Assembly: GCF_000218875.1 (NCBI RefSeq)
Contig: NC_015709.1
Span: forward strand, 992,001 to 1,056,000
Origin: Zymomonas mobilis subsp. pomaceae ATCC 29192
GTDB lineage: Bacteria; Pseudomonadota; Alphaproteobacteria; Sphingomonadales; Sphingomonadaceae
DNA: 64,000 nucleotides
Direction of reading: 5' to 3'
Positions 55,219 to 64,000 of this stretch are shown one piece after another. The notes below the pieces were generated by a model that saw nothing but the letters and a program-made list of their open reading frames with translations, was not told the DNA's origin and ran no database searches. The position numbers and the translations under genes are program-made. How positions within the stretch are numbered: position 1 is the first letter of the stretch; each line of letters starts with the position of its first letter.

Positions 55219-55863
55219 TTATTCCCGCGTTACCCGTAAAGCTATCCCCACTACAAAGGGTGCCAATGCCAATAAAAAAAGCGAACACGCTCCCAATAGT
55301 AAAAAAGCCCCCGGCTGATGACCATCAATGGAGCCTGCACCAAAAATTAACAAAGGGACGGCTAAGGGTAATAATAATAAAGCAGTTAAAGCATTTCCGC
55401 TTTTTATACGCGCCGTCAAAGCCGCAATCATAACGCCTAAAGCCGCTAACCCCGGTGTCCCTAACAAAAATCCGGCTTCAAGATTCCAAAATACTGGCCA
55501 ATCAAGCCGCAATAAAGCCGAAGCGGGTAGCAAAGCGGCCATTAAAGGTAATCCAAAACCTAACCAATGGGCTGTTATGCGAGCGACGGCGATCCATTCT
55601 TCACTGATCTGACGTACTGTATAATGATCGAAAAAACCATTGTCACAATCAGGGATAATCAACCGATCAATGGGCAGCAAAGAGGCCAATAAAGCGGCGA
55701 TCCACAACACGCCACCACCTGCCTTCATTAACAGAGATTTGTCACTACCCACGGCAAAAGGAAATAATACCGCGACTAGTAAGAAAAAGAGGATAGGCAG
55801 CGTGCCCCCTGCTCCTATTAAAACACGACAATCTCGCCCAATTAATTGTCCAAGCTGTTTCAT
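55219..55863 (-). CDS. ccmB: Heme exporter protein B
   Basis: The membrane part of the ABC unit of system I cytochrome c maturation. From ATG 55863 it has 214 residues (E. coli CcmB: 220) and six hydrophobic segments. The start KQLGQLIGRD fits the family. ATG 55863 overlaps the ccmA stop by four bases (ATGA); the longer open frame from 55893 is not needed. CcmAB is needed for recycling CcmE rather than heme export. No ccmC follows; the next gene downstream is lnt. Confidence 0.93.
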   Translation of the reverse strand: MKQLGQLIGRDCRVLIGAGGTLPILFFLLVAVLFPFAVGSDKSLLMKAGGGVLWIAALLASLLPIDRLIIPDCDNGFFDHYTVRQISEEWIAVARITAHWLGFGLPLMAALLPASALLRLDWPVFWNLEAGFLLGTPGLAALGVMIAALTARIKSGNALTALLLLPLAVPLLIFGAGSIDGHQPGAFLLLGACSLFLLALAPFVVGIALRVTRE

Positions 55864-56516
55864 GAAGGTGAGATTTCCGGTTCTAAATCCCAAAATATAG
55901 ATTGAGATTCAAGGCTAGGTCTAAAATCTTCTATAGATAGCTCAGGATACGGGTCTAAATCCAAGGCTTGATGGCTCGCTATCAAGGCGATGCCGCCTTT
56001 TTCTAGATGATCTTGGATAACATGAAGCAAACGCTTGACGGATAGTCTATCCAACCCATTCGCAGGTTCATCCAATAACCAAATCGGCGCATGGGCGGTT
56101 ATCAAGCGTGCAAGAACTGCGCGCTTACGCTGACCTGTTGATAATAACCGTACTGGTAACTGGGCTAAAGGCAAAAGCGCCATTTTATCCATAGCCTCTT
56201 TTTCAGCACCCCTTTGACCATCCAAAGCAGCCCAATAAGCCAAAGCCTTTTCCAAAGAAATATCACGATCCAAAGCAAGGGCTTCGTCGGTAAAAGCAAT
56301 ATTGCCTTGACGGGTAATCTTGCCTGAAAACGGATTCAAAAATCCTGCTAATAAACGCAATAAACTGGTTTTACCGGTACCATTCGATCCCTTTATCATC
56401 AGGACTTCACCCGATTTTAACTGAAAGGATAAATGGGTAAACAGTAATCTATCCCCGCGTAAACAGGCGATATTGTCACAAGTAAGAACCGTATTTTGAA
56501 AACTAATGGGTGCCAC
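55860..56516 (-). CDS. ccmA: Heme exporter ATP-binding protein A
   Basis: The 218 residues are an ABC ATPase: Walker A GSNGTGKTSLLRLLAG (36-51), signature RLLSTGQRKRAVLARL (the divergent LSTGQ typical of CcmA) and Walker B IWLLDEPANGLD. CcmA works with CcmB in cytochrome c maturation. The end overlaps ccmB by four bases. The gene starts 60 bases after the histidine-kinase gene end on the same strand, without a clear terminator between. Confidence 0.94.
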   Translation of the reverse strand: MAPISFQNTVLTCDNIACLRGDRLLFTHLSFQLKSGEVLMIKGSNGTGKTSLLRLLAGFLNPFSGKITRQGNIAFTDEALALDRDISLEKALAYWAALDGQRGAEKEAMDKMALLPLAQLPVRLLSTGQRKRAVLARLITAHAPIWLLDEPANGLDRLSVKRLLHVIQDHLEKGGIALIASHQALDLDPYPELSIEDFRPSLESQSIFWDLEPEISPS

Positions 56517-56575
56517 CCGCCTTTTCTCGCTTTAAAATTATTGAATTGTTCTTGATAAAAATGTTTCAATGTCTG

Positions 56576-58030
56576 TTATTTTACCATGGGTAACGTCAAG
56601 CGGACAAATAGCCCCCCTAAATCTTCGCTTTCTTCCAACACGACTTGTCCACCGTAAATTTCTACCACATCACGAACAATCGCTAAACCTAGGCCCGTGC
56701 CCGGTTTTCCGGTATCAAGTCTTGCCCCTCTCTTGAAAAGCTGACCACGCATGTTCTCGGGGATGCCTGTCCCATCATCCTCAATCAAAATTTCGATCTG
56801 ATTATTATTGCGTTCTACGGTAACAAAGACCCGTCCTTGACCGTATTTAGCCGCATTTTCAATCAAGTTGCCGAGTATTTCATCTAAATCTTGGCGCTCT
56901 ATCCGGACAACCGCATCCTTTACACCCGCAAGATCAATCGTGGCATGAGGGTATAATCGCGTTACGGCACGTTCTACCGCTAATAAAGAGGGCCAAACTT
57001 CGGCCTGACTCTGGGCATTACCGCGCCGTCCAATCGCACGGGCGCGGGCCAAATGATGATCGACATGACGGCGCATCGTCATCACTTCCCGCAAGACAAC
57101 GGCCTTTAATTCGGCACTATCTGCATTCGCTTCATTGGTGATAACTGTAAGAGGTGTTTTTAAAGCATGGGCTAAATTACCGGCATGTCGTCGTGCTTCC
57201 TCAGCTTGGCGCTCGTTATGCCGCAATAAAGCATTAAGCTCTTCAATAAGGGGGGCGACTTCATTGGGCATTCTATCTCGAATACGGGATGCCTGGCCAT
57301 TTCTGATAGCACTGATTTCTACACGTAACTTACGTAACGGCCATAAACCAATAGTAACCTGTAAAACCGTGATAACGATCAATCCTGACCCTAAAATTAA
57401 AAAAGCTTTAAATAGGGTATGGCGTAGTTTTTTGATTTGATTATCAAGTGCAGTCCGAATTTCTGCCACTTGAAACCGCCATAAAACAGGTGATCCGGGT
57501 AAACGCACATCGCGTTCCATAATTCGCAAAGTGCCATCAGAAAATTCGTTGCTATCGTAAATACGGACCAGTTGGCCTTTGGGCATAGGGCTCACATGTA
57601 AAAAACGATCCCATAAAGAAGGCGAAGGAAATCGCTCATAACCATTACCGCTAATTTGGAAATAAAGACCGCTATAAGCCTCCAAGAAACGCTGATCGCC
57701 GAGAGGCCGATTAAGACGAACAGCCCCTTCGGGGTCAATTTCCGAAGAGGCAATCATCGCCGCTAGAACATAATCAAGTTGGCTATCAAAATTATCGGTA
57801 ACGGTCTGAGTCAGCACCCGATCCAAAGTCAAACCACCACCCAACAACAAGACAAAAATCCAGAAAGCGGAAATTGCAATTAAACGTTGAGTTAAAGAGC
57901 CCGTTGGTTTTAAAGGTAGATCATCTTCTACAGGGGCCGCCATAATCAGTTCTTTTTCTGATGCCACCTCCCGAGAAGAAAACACAGAAAAACGATTCCA
58001 CTTATTATAAAAGAACCGGCCTAACGCCAT
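56576..58030 (-). CDS. Sensor histidine kinase (PhoQ-like)
   Basis: The 484 residues have two membrane helices (about 49-68 and 210-230), flanking a periplasmic sensor of 140 residues. The phosphorylated histidine is in NLAHALKTPLTV (dimerisation domain), followed by the N box EILGNLIENAAKYG and G boxes EDDGTGIPE and GKPGTGLGLAIV. The layout and the ALKTPL motif resemble PhoQ-type kinases. It starts two bases after its response-regulator gene and is its partner. The signal sensed is unknown. Confidence 0.93.
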   Translation of the reverse strand: MALGRFFYNKWNRFSVFSSREVASEKELIMAAPVEDDLPLKPTGSLTQRLIAISAFWIFVLLLGGGLTLDRVLTQTVTDNFDSQLDYVLAAMIASSEIDPEGAVRLNRPLGDQRFLEAYSGLYFQISGNGYERFPSPSLWDRFLHVSPMPKGQLVRIYDSNEFSDGTLRIMERDVRLPGSPVLWRFQVAEIRTALDNQIKKLRHTLFKAFLILGSGLIVITVLQVTIGLWPLRKLRVEISAIRNGQASRIRDRMPNEVAPLIEELNALLRHNERQAEEARRHAGNLAHALKTPLTVITNEANADSAELKAVVLREVMTMRRHVDHHLARARAIGRRGNAQSQAEVWPSLLAVERAVTRLYPHATIDLAGVKDAVVRIERQDLDEILGNLIENAAKYGQGRVFVTVERNNNQIEILIEDDGTGIPENMRGQLFKRGARLDTGKPGTGLGLAIVRDVVEIYGGQVVLEESEDLGGLFVRLTLPMVK

Positions 58031-58032
58031 AA

Positions 58033-58710
58033 TTAGCTATTATTCCGTTCCTCGGGATCATTCAGAGCATAACCAAGTCCACGGATAGTAGTAATAACAT
58101 CCTGACCTAATTTTTTACGAATACGGGTTACAAAAACTTCAATAGTATTAGAATCCCGATCAAAATCCTGATCGTAAATATGCTCGATCATTTCGGTGCG
58201 GCTGACCACTTTTCCTTTATGGTGCATTAAATAAGATAATAACTTATATTCCTGTGCTGTCAGCTTTACCGGTTCACCCGCCAAAGTAACCTTGCCCGAT
58301 CGGGTATCCAACCGCACATCACCAGCCGTTAATTCAGAAGATGCATTGCCAGAGGCGCGACGGATCAGAGCCCTCAAGCGTGCGATTAACTCTTCAGTCT
58401 GAAAGGGTTTCGTTAAATAATCATCGGCACCCGCATCAAGCCCAGCGACCTTATCAGACCAACTGTCACGGGCGGTCAAAACCAAAACAGGCATTTCCCG
58501 TCCCTCTTTCCGCCAACGATCCAAAACCGTTAAGCCATCCACTTCTGGCAAGCCAAGATCAAGCACTACCGCATCATAATTTTCGCTTGAGCCTAGAAAA
58601 TGACCATCTTCGCCATCTGTAGCAAGATCGACAGCATAACCAGCGCCTTCCAACGTAGTCCGTAACTGGCGACAAAGCGTCGGCTCATCTTCAACGACTA
58701 AAACGCGCAT
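58033..58710 (-). CDS. Response regulator (OmpR/PhoP family)
   Basis: The 225 residues have a receiver domain with the acidic pocket (VVEDEPTL), the phosphorylated aspartate in VVLDLGLPEVDG and the lysine in YLTKPF. The C-terminal winged helix contains KLTAQEYKLLSYLMHHKGKVVSRTE (partly quoted) and SNTIEVFVTRIRKKLG, typical of the OmpR family. It is the first gene of a two-component operon with the PhoQ-like kinase. The divergent neighbour on the other side is absent; dld ends 230 bases upstream. Confidence 0.95.
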   Translation of the reverse strand: MRVLVVEDEPTLCRQLRTTLEGAGYAVDLATDGEDGHFLGSSENYDAVVLDLGLPEVDGLTVLDRWRKEGREMPVLVLTARDSWSDKVAGLDAGADDYLTKPFQTEELIARLRALIRRASGNASSELTAGDVRLDTRSGKVTLAGEPVKLTAQEYKLLSYLMHHKGKVVSRTEMIEHIYDQDFDRDSNTIEVFVTRIRKKLGQDVITTIRGLGYALNDPEERNNS

Positions 58711-58822
58711 ACCGCTCTCTTCTCTCTCATTCTTCTATTTATCTCGCCATACCGCTAACCCGCAGAATTATCCATTCTTGTACTGCATAGAGATAAAACA
58801 CTTTAACCCTATGTTGTTCCTC

Positions 58823-58838
58823 ATCTTTTTAAAAAGAT
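58823..58838. repeat. 16-bp palindrome in the spacer before the two-component operon
   Basis: ATCTTTTTAAAAAGAT is an exact palindrome. It lies 113 bases upstream of the response-regulator start. It may be a regulator site or the start of a weak hairpin. No direct repeats of the PhoP type were visible. Confidence 0.45.
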
Positions 58839-58943
58839 CTGCTTTTTTATACAATCATCGGATAATAGCGGTTTTTGCGAAAGCCTATTGTTTATATAAA
58901 ATTTCTCCCTGCTCTAGAAAGCGCCATATTTATAATAGCTTAA

Positions 58944-60677
58944 TTATTTCCAGTAAGCCGCTTTACTGGTATGCCCAATACCGGGATTGAAATAGTTTGT
59001 CGGATCAAGGGTATGGTAATGCTGTTTTAAACTATCTTTTGCATAATAAAGATGACCGACATTATGTTCAGCCGGATATTCAGCATGACGTTTATCTAAA
59101 ATTTTCCACATCTGATGTTCAATTTCAGAGCAGTTCTCCCCTTTTTTAATAATATAATCTTGATGAAAAACTTGGCAGAAAAAATGACCATAATAGAGAA
59201 TATGGCTTATTTTTTTCGTGATTTCAGGGGGTAAATGTTCCTGCCATGCCTTGTTATTACGGGGCAGTGCAATATCTAAGGCAACAATATCTTCCACTTC
59301 TTCGGGGTGAACATCCCTATAACGAATGGCAGCACCGGCGGCGGCAAAACGATGCAGAAAAGCTTTTTTGCCTTCTTCTGCAGTGCACTCAAAATAAGAA
59401 CCCGTCGCTTTTTTGAAAAAAGACTCCAAAAAATTACGGGCTTCGCTGATACCATCGGCTGATATTTTCAAGATCAGATGATGTTCATAACGATCACGAA
59501 ATTCATCCATCCTTTTGGGAAGATGATGAGGAAACAAGGTCGAAGAAAATTGCATCAGATGATCACTAAGATGCCGCGGTATCAAATGGCTGACACGATC
59601 ATTTAAACCGTCCATCCAACTCTTCAGTGCAAAGAGTTTGGGCAACCGATCGGTGCCGAGATATTCAATCGCCAAGAAAGTATCTTTACCGTATTGGGCA
59701 GCAATATCATAGGCATGTCGATGCAAATATTCTCCAGCAATGGGTAAACATTGAAAATCTTTTAAAATATGACGCCGTAATTCGGTAAATTCATCGGGAT
59801 CATTCGTGCCAATATAAAAAACCTTGGCATCTTTTTGCTGGGGAAAGGTATCAAGGCGCACTGCAAAAAGGGCTATTTTCCCTGCACTTCCCGATGATTC
59901 ATATAAACGCGTAGAATCTGCATTAAAGCGCGCAGGTGTTTCGGCTTCAATTTCTCTGACATGATGCTGATAATCATGGTCTGAGGCCGATTTACTATCG
60001 TCATTAATAATATCAGCCTGTGTATATTGACCCTTTTCTACACGACTTAAAATAGTCTCAGGGTCATCGCCTAAACGAATGCCCAGATGGTTAACTAATT
60101 CTAATGTGCCTTGCTCATTGATGCGGGCATAAAGGGTTAACTGCGTAAAGGCAGGGCCTCGCTGAACTAGAGCGCCGCCGGAATTATTACAAACACCGCC
60201 AAAAACGGATGCCCCGATACAAGAAGAACCAATGACGGAATGCGGTTCACGGCCCAAGGGTCTTAAGACATTTTCTAATTCATAAAGGGTTGCACCCGGA
60301 AGGCAGATCACCTGATGCCCGTTATTAATCGGCTTTATACCAGTAAGGCGCAGACCACTTATTAAAACAATATCACGATCATAATCGTCCCCATCGGGAG
60401 TCGATCCTCCAGTCAAACCGGTATTAGCAGCCTGCATGATGATGATTTTTCCAGCTTCCACACAAGCCGCAACTACTTTCCACATTTCTACCAATGAAGA
60501 AGGACGAACAACCGCTAGCAATTTTCCCATGCCAAAACGGAAACCCTTACAATAATGATGCATCTTTTCAGCAGAAGTCAGCACATGACTGTGACCAACA
60601 ATGGTATGAAGACGAGATAAAAATTGCTGATTTTCGGCTTCATTGCCATGACCCACAGAAGAGGGAAGCTGAACCAT
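58944..60677 (-). CDS. dld: Quinone-dependent D-lactate dehydrogenase
   Basis: This membrane-associated FAD enzyme oxidises D-lactate to pyruvate and feeds electrons to the quinone pool. The 577 residues follow E. coli Dld closely: the FAD-binding part with QAANTGLTGGSTPDGDDYDR, REPHSVIGSSCIGASVFGG and NNSGGALVQRGPA, the membrane-binding middle part, and the C-terminal FLHRFAAAGAAIRY and PAEHNVGHLY. AAAGG is nine bases before the ATG. It is a single gene between the two-component operon and the secretion operon. Confidence 0.97.
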   Translation of the reverse strand: MVQLPSSVGHGNEAENQQFLSRLHTIVGHSHVLTSAEKMHHYCKGFRFGMGKLLAVVRPSSLVEMWKVVAACVEAGKIIIMQAANTGLTGGSTPDGDDYDRDIVLISGLRLTGIKPINNGHQVICLPGATLYELENVLRPLGREPHSVIGSSCIGASVFGGVCNNSGGALVQRGPAFTQLTLYARINEQGTLELVNHLGIRLGDDPETILSRVEKGQYTQADIINDDSKSASDHDYQHHVREIEAETPARFNADSTRLYESSGSAGKIALFAVRLDTFPQQKDAKVFYIGTNDPDEFTELRRHILKDFQCLPIAGEYLHRHAYDIAAQYGKDTFLAIEYLGTDRLPKLFALKSWMDGLNDRVSHLIPRHLSDHLMQFSSTLFPHHLPKRMDEFRDRYEHHLILKISADGISEARNFLESFFKKATGSYFECTAEEGKKAFLHRFAAAGAAIRYRDVHPEEVEDIVALDIALPRNNKAWQEHLPPEITKKISHILYYGHFFCQVFHQDYIIKKGENCSEIEHQMWKILDKRHAEYPAEHNVGHLYYAKDSLKQHYHTLDPTNYFNPGIGHTSKAAYWK

Positions 60678-60817
60678 TATCTGCTACCTTTTATTAGAAA
60701 ATTTAAATATTTTTTATAAAAAATATAGTAATTTTATTTTATAAATTTTAATCAATATACAATATTGACAATAGATTTCTACTAAACAATATTGATAATA
60801 TTTAAGGATGTTCAATT

Positions 60818-62002
60818 TCATCTTTCACGAAGGGCTTCTTTCGCCCGATTTAAAGGCTTAATCAAATACTGTAATATTGTTTTTGAACCGGTATGAATAT
60901 CAATTGTTGCCACCATACCCGGAACAATTGGGAAGCTATGCCCTGATTTATTAGTTAAATGATCAGAATCTGTACGAACCCAAACCCGATAATAATAAGT
61001 ATCCCGACGGACATCATCTTGGACAGTATCGGGAGAAATAACCGTTACCTTAGCCGGAAGCCCTCCATAGATAGAATAATCATAAGCGCTCAATTTGACC
61101 ATGGCGCTCTGTCCCGGGTGAATAAAAGCAATATCTCGCGGTGAAATACGGGCTTCGACCAAAAGTTGTTCATCCATAGGGACAATAGTCATCAATCGAC
61201 CATTAGGAGGAATAACGCCCCCCTTAGTAGTAACCTCAATATCTTTCACGATGCCGCGCATGGGAGAAGAAAAGGTTAAACGGTCTAACATATCAGACCG
61301 CCCCCGAGTGACTGATTCTTGCGCTTTGGCCTCGGCTTCCGCCTTTTCCAAATCTTCACGCGCTTTCACCATATACTGACTTTGCATATCATCAGCACGC
61401 GTTTGGATTTCACTGATTTGCCGTTGCAATCGCAACACTTCAACATCACTGGCAGCCCCTTTGGCCACCAGAGGTTCGGTCATAGCCAGCTCATTTTTGA
61501 TTAAAGTAAGCTGACGATGAAGATCAGAAAGACCTGTTGCAAGGCTAGTGCGACGCGAATTATAGAGCGCTGTTTCTGAACGAATTAAGGCCGGATAAGC
61601 CTTAACTTCTACTGGGAAAGATAAAGGCATATTGTTGACTTCTGCACGTAGCCGTGCCGCCGTTGCTTCGGCAGCAATGGCCCGTGCGGCGGTCTCATCA
61701 ACAGAAGATTGCGTGCGCGTACGATCCAGCTGAGCCAACATTTGTCCAGCTTTGACAATGTCGCCTTCTTTTACTTTTAAATCAACAAGGATTCCCCCTT
61801 CCAAAGACTGGATGGTTTGTTCATGAGAGGAAGGGACTACTTTTCCTGTACCGGTTGAAACCTCGTCTAAAGTCGAAAAAGCGGCCCATAGAAAAAAACT
61901 TACTAATAGAGCCGCAATAATCCAAATAATCCGTGTCGGCATTCTAAGCAGACTATGATGGGCAAGGGGTTCTATACCTGTGTAAGAAGGGGAATCAGCC
62001 AT
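60818..62002 (-). CDS. Type I secretion membrane-fusion protein (HlyD family)
   Basis: The 394 residues have one membrane anchor (about 26-45), an N-terminal lipoyl half ending in EGGILVDLKVKEGDIVKAGQ (partly quoted), a long coiled coil (about 100-230) and a second half GIVKDIEVTTKGGVIPPNG. It links an inner-membrane ABC exporter to an outer-membrane TolC-type channel. Its start overlaps the ABC gene end by eight bases. The secreted substrate and the channel gene are not in the window. Confidence 0.93.
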   Translation of the reverse strand: MADSPSYTGIEPLAHHSLLRMPTRIIWIIAALLVSFFLWAAFSTLDEVSTGTGKVVPSSHEQTIQSLEGGILVDLKVKEGDIVKAGQMLAQLDRTRTQSSVDETAARAIAAEATAARLRAEVNNMPLSFPVEVKAYPALIRSETALYNSRRTSLATGLSDLHRQLTLIKNELAMTEPLVAKGAASDVEVLRLQRQISEIQTRADDMQSQYMVKAREDLEKAEAEAKAQESVTRGRSDMLDRLTFSSPMRGIVKDIEVTTKGGVIPPNGRLMTIVPMDEQLLVEARISPRDIAFIHPGQSAMVKLSAYDYSIYGGLPAKVTVISPDTVQDDVRRDTYYYRVWVRTDSDHLTNKSGHSFPIVPGMVATIDIHTGSKTILQYLIKPLNRAKEALRER

Positions 62003-64000
62003 GACGCAACCTTTTCAATACAGCATCACGCTCGCCATCCACGACGATGTGGCCATTATCTAAAATGATAATGCGATTGACCCACCGCAAAACAGCTTGA
62101 CGGTGCGTGGCAACAACCAAGGTACGGGTCTTTATCCATGTTTCCAAACCGGTCAGTAAGCGATGCTCTGTCATGTCATCAAAATGAGCAGTGGGTTCAT
62201 CCAGTAAGACAATAGAAGGTTCGGATAAAATCAAACGAGCAAGAATAATGGATTGACGTTGCCCCCGTGATAATTCACCGCCTCCTTCACGTAACAGCAT
62301 ATCCAAACCATCTGCCCGCTGATCAAGAATGCCTTTAAGGCCGACCTGATCCAAAGCGCACATAATTTGATTATCGGTGGCTAAGGGCGCACCCATAGTC
62401 AAATTATCACGCAAACTGCCATAAAATATTTTAGCTTCCTGTGTCAGAAGCCCGATGTCTCGCCGAAGATCAGAAGGGTCGATGGCAGCAAGCGCCAAAC
62501 CATCGAGCGTAATTCTTCCGGTCACAGGTTGGTGAAGACCTGCTAACATACGTAATAAGGTTGATTTACCGGCCCCGTTTTTTCCTAATAATGCTATTTT
62601 ATCGCCGGGTTGGATGGCTAATTTGGCAACATCAATATCTGGACGACCTCTTTCCAAATCGTGCAGAAAGCGGACTTCTTCAAATTGATATTGTCCCCGA
62701 ATAACGGGGGCTTGTAATAACTGTACTTGATCTGCCCGATCGGCGGGGCGGTTCATCAAAGAGTCTAACCCTTCACGAGCAACGCGGGCTTGCTGAAAGC
62801 GAAGAAAAAATCCGGCTAATTGTGCTAAAGGCGCAATCATACGAGAGGTAAGAATAGAACAACCCACCAAAGCACCCGTTGTCATCGTCCCTTTCATCAC
62901 CTGAAAACAACCGACTAATAAAATTAGAGCATAAACAACGGTTTGTATTTCCTGACTCCAAGTGACAATCATGCCGGTAAAAAAGCGCTGTTGCATAGCA
63001 ATGGAAGCCGCCACCGAGTGGACATGATTCCACCGTCGTTCAAAGCGAGGCTCCGCCCGCATCAGTTTAATATCTTCAAATCCATCCACGGCTTCGATCA
63101 GTAAAGCATTACGTAAAGCGGATTCACGCATCCCTTGTTGTGACAAGCGTGCCAAAGGATATTGTACCAAAATACCGGGAATAACTAATAAAGGTATGGC
63201 GGCTAGGGCGACCCAGATCAGGTTTCCGCCGACCATCCACAAAATAGCCAAAAATAGACAGAAAAACGGTAAATCTGTAATCATGGCAATGCTGGTCGCA
63301 GTCAATAATTCGCGTACATGTTCCAACTCTCGTAATTGGGCAATAAAGCTGCCAGCGACCTTAGGACGTGCATCGTACATTAAACGGATAGCATGGCCAA
63401 AAACATGCTCTGAAATCCGCAAATCTGCCTTTTTACCAATAATATCTAATAATCGGGTGCGGGCTACTTTTAATATCAGACCGAAAAAAACGGCCATAAT
63501 CACCCCTAGAAACAAAACCCAAAGCGTTGGTTGGGACTGTGCCGGAACAACGCGATCATATATCTGCATAGAAAAAAGGGTAGAAGAAAGGGCTAGGGTA
63601 TTAATAAATAAGGAAGCAAGAATGACATCTCCGTAACGACGCCAATCGGCCAAGGCTAAACGACGAAACCAATCAGAACGATAAGGGCGGATATAATCAT
63701 CGACACGCCCATCAGGAATAGCCCGTAAAGGCCGTAAATAAGCGATTTCTACTACATGATCAGCTAACCAATCACTAGCCGTCGGTGTTTCCAAATCCCC
63801 TTCACCGGAAAAGCGCACGGCTAGATGGCCATCACCGTCGTTAGCCATAATGCAACCAACACGCCCATCATCCCAGCGGGCAATTAACGGTAAGGCGACC
63901 CCCAACCTTACAGCAGATTCAGCCTTTTCGCCCGTTTCCAACCGAAAGCCTAACCCTAAATGACGCGCCATAACAGATAAACGACCTTCCCCTGATCGCG
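61995..64000 (-). CDS. Type I secretion ABC transporter, permease/ATPase (5' end outside window)
   Basis: The frame is open at the window edge and continues for at least 10 codons before the first ATG at 63971, so the true start is probably beyond 64000. The visible part holds a divergent peptidase-C39-like N-terminal domain (without the catalytic cysteine in view), six membrane helices (about 115-380 counted from 63971), and the ATPase with Walker A LLGKNGAGKSTLLRML, signature ELSRGQRQSIILARL and Walker B SIVLLDEPTAHFD. It resembles LapB-type exporters of large adhesins and proteases. The MFP follows with an eight-base overlap. Confidence 0.92.
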   Translation of the reverse strand, partial: RSGEGRLSVMARHLGLGFRLETGEKAESAVRLGVALPLIARWDDGRVGCIMANDGDGHLAVRFSGEGDLETPTASDWLADHVVEIAYLRPLRAIPDGRVDDYIRPYRSDWFRRLALADWRRYGDVILASLFINTLALSSTLFSMQIYDRVVPAQSQPTLWVLFLGVIMAVFFGLILKVARTRLLDIIGKKADLRISEHVFGHAIRLMYDARPKVAGSFIAQLRELEHVRELLTATSIAMITDLPFFCLFLAILWMVGGNLIWVALAAIPLLVIPGILVQYPLARLSQQGMRESALRNALLIEAVDGFEDIKLMRAEPRFERRWNHVHSVAASIAMQQRFFTGMIVTWSQEIQTVVYALILLVGCFQVMKGTMTTGALVGCSILTSRMIAPLAQLAGFFLRFQQARVAREGLDSLMNRPADRADQVQLLQAPVIRGQYQFEEVRFLHDLERGRPDIDVAKLAIQPGDKIALLGKNGAGKSTLLRMLAGLHQPVTGRITLDGLALAAIDPSDLRRDIGLLTQEAKIFYGSLRDNLTMGAPLATDNQIMCALDQVGLKGILDQRADGLDMLLREGGGELSRGQRQSIILARLILSEPSIVLLDEPTAHFDDMTEHRLLTGLETWIKTRTLVVATHRQAVLRWVNRIIILDNGHIVVDGERDAVLKRLRHG

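Noticed and set aside
58778-58990. Open frame of 70 codons overlapping the end of dld
   Set aside because: It has no family similarity or ribosome-binding site, and overlaps dld antisense.

Overview
The window looks like a chromosomal segment of an alphaproteobacterium of the Sphingomonadales, and the gene content and order fit Zymomonas mobilis best (an inference from recalled gene order, not a database match). Supporting signs are the DUF3035 lipoprotein beside lspA, the RNase D-like/lptC/lptA/lptB/rpoN order, the double cold-shock-domain protein, moderate-GC genes separated by very AT-rich spacers, and an E. coli-type quinone-linked D-lactate dehydrogenase next to a type I secretion operon. 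Most of the window is ordinary core genome. I found no prophage, insertion sequence or CRISPR array.

Layout. 0-6 kb: the end of queF, then a reverse-strand cluster ribF-ileS-lspA-DUF3035 lipoprotein, and folA. 6-14 kb: a decayed carB fragment, tRNA-Pro(CGG), a small WGR protein, an SDR enzyme, an MliC-like lipoprotein, cardiolipin synthase, an ATC-hydrolase-like/M20-peptidase pair, proC, and a second SDR. 14-20.5 kb: a KpsC-like capsule gene and a family-4 glycosyltransferase, then a 19.7-copy 11-bp tandem repeat, a Dabb-domain secreted protein, an aldo/keto reductase and a divergent AraC regulator that seems to carry a frameshift. 20.7-30 kb: hemH, an RHH protein, a PepSY membrane protein, xseA and purD with overlapping start codons, a helix-hairpin-helix protein, a CBS/HlyC membrane protein, tadA and rpmB. 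30-43 kb: a sugar transporter, lgt, DUF445, a lone membrane-fusion protein, a SIMPL protein, and a tripartite RND pump with its divergent TetR regulator and a candidate operator. 43-55 kb: a secreted amidohydrolase, a shikimate-dehydrogenase-like gene, the cold-shock protein, the RNase D-like exonuclease, lptCAB, rpoN, metK and lnt. 55-64 kb: an RND-pump remnant, ccmBA, a PhoPQ-like two-component system, dld, and a type I secretion MFP and ABC transporter that runs off the window.

How the genes work together. Envelope biogenesis dominates. The three lipoprotein-maturation enzymes (Lgt, LspA, Lnt) are all present but lie in three separate loci, and the window encodes several of their likely substrates (DUF3035 lipoprotein, MliC-like protein, RND adaptor and outer-membrane channel). 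The Lpt export genes, cardiolipin synthase and the capsule pair add further surface functions. The RND pump with its TetR gene and the PhoPQ-like pair are the clearest regulatory modules.

The most interesting observations are small: two gene ghosts in spacers (carB and an RND pump), the 11-bp tandem array, the probable frameshift in the AraC regulator, the CATG shared by the xseA and purD starts, and a perfect 12+12 bp inverted repeat in front of the RND operon. I did not see a clearly new multi-gene system.
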